A stretch of 64,000 nucleotides of DNA from Tanypteryx hageni (Eukaryota; Arthropoda; Insecta; Odonata; Petaluridae): positions 68,739,850 through 68,803,849 of the forward strand of contig CM054113.1 in assembly GCA_028673005.1 (NCBI GenBank), in the 5' to 3' direction. The notes under the pieces are model-generated. The model worked only from the letters and a program-made list of their open reading frames with translations. It was not told the DNA's origin and searched no databases. The number at the start of each line of letters is the position of its first letter. Positions within the stretch are counted from its first letter, which is position 1. The position numbers were made by a program, and so were the translations under genes. Of the stretch, positions 61,231-64,000 are shown one piece after another.

Positions 61231-61717
61231 GACCTCCCTTATAAGCGTTCACTTCTTGCAAAGAACGCATAAAAATGCTACTTGAGAGAGTACGAAAAAC
61301 CTGAAGAAAAAATAGTAACGGAATTTAATTTTTTAAATAAAGTGAAAACCTCGAGAATCATGTTTCAAGAGTTACAGGCATGAGTTTTAGTCGCTTCGTT
61401 TCCTAGACCGGGTAAAGTTCGATGGAAAATATCTTCTTCAAATACTAATTTTAAAATGTCGAGAAACTATGTTCCCCCGATAGTCATAAAAAGTTGGGGA
61501 AAACTAGACGAGCATTTCGGAAACAAAACTGCCGCCACCAGGAGTAATTTACCGATAGTTCACCTTTTATTTCTGTTTGTTGCGAATAAAAAGCTGAATT
61601 TATTCATCAACGTGGAAATTCAAACTGCGTTGAGGACAACAAAAGCTAGCCCGACTCGCGAAAGAAAAGAGATCGAAACTAATGCGCTATAAAATCATTT
61701 AATGGAAGGCTTTAAAC

Positions 61718-62281
61718 CTATGGTTCTCAACCGGGGTGACATCACACCCCAGGGCCATAGGTGGCTCGAGGAATTTTGGCGCCCCGGGCGAGATAGCACC
61801 GTTAATGTTTGTTGAGATATTTATAAAGTACATGTTTATTCATCACTTTGTGAAAATTATCGATAATGAAAAGTCGAAAGAATGCCATCAAGATTCTAGC
61901 CTGTACGTCGATATAAATTGGTATCCAAGATTTATTCACTTGCAAGTAATACCTAGATATCGCTCCCAAAAATTTGGCGCTCCGGGCATCCGCCCGGCTC
62001 GCCCGTAGCTCGGGCCAGCCCTGCCCAGGGTGACGCGGTAGTTATTGAGGGATGACGCAAATATTTGATAAATGCACAATATATCATATTCTGATTTATA
62101 AAAATAAATAAAACCAGAATAATACCAGCCTCTGCTTCTTTAAAATCATAAATTTTGATTTTATGTCGTAGATAAAGATCAATTTATCTTTAAAGGTGAC
62201 TTGAAGGAAATTGAATAGTAAACGGGGTGAGGTAGAGCTGAAAACGGGTGACGCAAACAAAAAAAAGGTTGAGAAACATTG
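61718..62281. mobile_element. hAT-like element hosting a nested MITE
   Basis: The left end CTATGGTTCTCAACC and the right end, read inward, CAATGTTTCTCAACC, are inverted hAT-type termini. GGGGTGACATC on the left and GGGTGACGC on the right repeat inside. Flanking octamers CTTTAAAC and TTTTAACA match imperfectly. Removing the nested element leaves about 290 bp of non-coding host element. Confidence 0.72.
61756..62023. mobile_element. Nested hAT MITE, same family as 41657-41953, inverted
   Basis: Its left end CATAGGTGGCTCGAGG and right end, read inward, CAGGGCTGGCCCGAG, match the family termini. The interior aligns to the reverse complement of the 41.7 kb copy over its length (for example GCGCC-CGGGCGAGATAGCAC and the AGAATCTTGATGGCATTC region). 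Flanks CCCAGGGC (61748-61755) and CCCAGGGT (62024-62031) form a 7/8 target duplication inside the outer element. Confidence 0.9.
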
Positions 62282-62289
62282 TTTTAACA

Positions 62290-64000
62290 TTTACAAGGAT
62301 GACGTAAATTAAATAGTAAGTGTACTAAAAAAAATTGATATCTCGCTAATCAAATATCTGTTCCTCTTTCTTCGCTATTTTTTTGCATGCCACGCTCACC
62401 GAAGCTTGTCGATCCAGCGGCTTCCGCCAACTATGAAAATTGGAAGAACAAAAATTACAAATGATGACAAAACCCGACGCTCCTTCCATCCAAAAATCAC
62501 TCATTTTTTTTAAATTTTATTCTGAATATAAGACATCTGCTGATAAGTATTTCTTACACTAAAATTCATTCGTTATAAACCACCTAAATTAATTGTATTT
62601 TTCTTTCAATTAACAAGGTAGAATGAAATAATTTAACCTTTTGAGTTTCATCATTTTCGAACTCAAACACTAAAAATCGTATAAATCCCATCGTAGGCGA
62701 TCGAGATGGCGCGCATGCGCCGTTGAGTTCTGAGCGCACTCGACCCAGAAGATGGTCACTGTATGCGATCAACAGGTTAGACAGACATTTATTCTGCCGA
62801 AAGAGAAGCACTGCACCACATCTTGTTCCACGAAACAATCCGAAAGGTTTGAAATAAATCAAAATAAAGGATGGATACTAAAATAGATTCTTTCTCGAAT
62901 TAGATAAGAAAACAGCAGTCGAAAGCTTCAGCCACTGAACATTGATACGAATCAAAGCGTCGTTGGTAGCGGCACTCTGCTCATTAACGGGCACAAGGAG
63001 GGGTGATTATCGACGTACAAACGTATGGTTTTACGATAAAAATTAAGATCTACATGAGCTTCCTTCAGGTTCTTCCGAGATTAACACAGTCTCACGGAGC
63101 TGACTCTAATTGCATTGTAAAATTTAAAAAAGATGAAAACCTTCCCAACTAGATTGGAAAACTCTAAATTTGCTCCGCCTACATCGTAGGATTTCATCAA
63201 TAGACACATTTAAAAGGGAATCTATATTGACCCTAAATTGTGCTATATAAATCTTCCGGTTGTTTCACATTCGATATGACTAAAAACAATTAAACCGCAA
63301 AATTATATATCTTTCGAATCAAAACATACTTACATATCGAACTAATTGCTGAAAGAAGCTCCGCCACCCAAGCCTCACTCAAGATTCCCTTGGTTGGATA
63401 TCGCTTAGACAAAAGAATGGTAGACAGTAGGTCTAGGTTAATGGAAACTGAGGCGCCGCCGCTCCAATTAGCGCCATTATCGAGTTCCGTCTAATTTTTT
63501 AAGGTGCCGAAATGGAAAGCGTGTGACGGATTGAGATTGCTAAGGATAGAGAAACCGCCACACCCGCCATTTATTGAAATGAGCTTCCACAAATAAATGG
63601 GGCATTCTAGCCCCTCGATCAAAAGAAACGATCAAAAGAAACGCTGAGCGCGGAGTAGCGTGGGAACCATTCAGGAAGTGACGCAGAAATGGGTCAATGC
63701 GACGAGCGATATTTTAATACTCAAAACCGGGTATCCCGAACGAATAAATCACTTCAAACCAGTTTATAGAGGTTCGTAATCGATGCCTGATCGATATTTA
63801 GCGATACATCAATGCCCGCGATAGCAAAAAAATGTACGAAGCGAACACGGCCATTAAAGAAAACCTCCAGTTATCGCCGGACATTTAAGCGAGGAGAAAA
63901 ATACGTACTCTTAACCTCAGCGAGAGATTTGATGGATAACTCAATTTTGCATGAAGAGTAATAAATTCCCTTCGGGAGGCTCCTAAGGGAATTTTTTCGA
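62290..64000. other. Spacer with one promoter-type motif
   Basis: GCGCATGCGC at 62711-62720, preceded by GAGATGGC, is an NRF-1-type palindrome beside a YY1-like word in a CpG-richer patch. A 14-bp duplication CGATCAAAAGAAAC lies at 63617-63644. No coding region could be supported up to the window end. Confidence 0.45.

Noticed and set aside
1..64000. CRISPR array or prokaryotic operon
   Set aside because: The tandem repeats lack unique spacers of fixed length, and there is no dense coding; the sequence is eukaryotic in character.
1..64000. LTR or LINE retrotransposon coding region
   Set aside because: I found no frame with reverse transcriptase, integrase or protease motifs on either strand.

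Overview
This window looks like gene-poor, repeat-rich nuclear DNA from a eukaryote, most likely an arthropod. No bacterial-style gene packing, ribosomal RNA, intact transposase or complete protein-coding gene is visible. The arthropod call rests on the mix of hAT and piggyBac relics, tRNA-headed SINE-like copies, and AT-rich spacers with long purine microsatellites. It is an inference, and I cannot name a species.

Layout. Long polypurine arrays occupy 1-1260, 2690-3870, 8990-10020 (degenerate), 14850-15343, 18706-18890, 28260-29230, 32330-33840 and 43690-43870. All are purine on the + strand. A matching pyrimidine tract lies at 55200-57170. Two tandem arrays of another kind lie at 20530-22480 (about 1.01 kb units with internal sub-repeats) and 60690-61230 (about 151 bp units). 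Both end in a CGGACGGA-type run.

Mobile DNA is the main content. A 3.36-kb hAT transposon relic (15344-18705) with matching termini and a 7/8 target duplication has split a purine array in two. About ten non-autonomous hAT-like elements are supported by terminal repeats, several by 8-bp target duplications: 12120-12357, 41657-41953, 57776-58474 and 61756-62023 are the clearest. The 41.7 and 61.8 kb elements are copies of one family in opposite orientation, and the second is nested inside another hAT-like element. A deletion derivative of a piggyBac element (26350-27018) keeps its termini, a TTAA-type target and the C-terminal cysteine-rich domain. tRNA-headed SINE-like sequences lie near 30.4, 44.5, 49.5, 55.8-56.0 and 58.8 kb.

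Host-gene signals are weak. The best is a short candidate first coding exon on the - strand at 43525-43567 with a perfect GTAAGTAT donor. Two oppositely oriented exon-like segments with GTGAGT donors lie at 7890-8190 (-) and 8338-8486 (+). A TATA/initiator pair is at 45157-45188, and there are promoter-type motifs at 42997-43025, 53424-53434 and 62711-62720.

The most unusual structures are a perfect 70-bp palindrome (5535-5604), followed within 170 bases by four back-to-back stem-loops (5773-5865), and a 234-bp near-identical duplication around an 84-bp palindrome with hammerhead-like core sequences (54317-54731).
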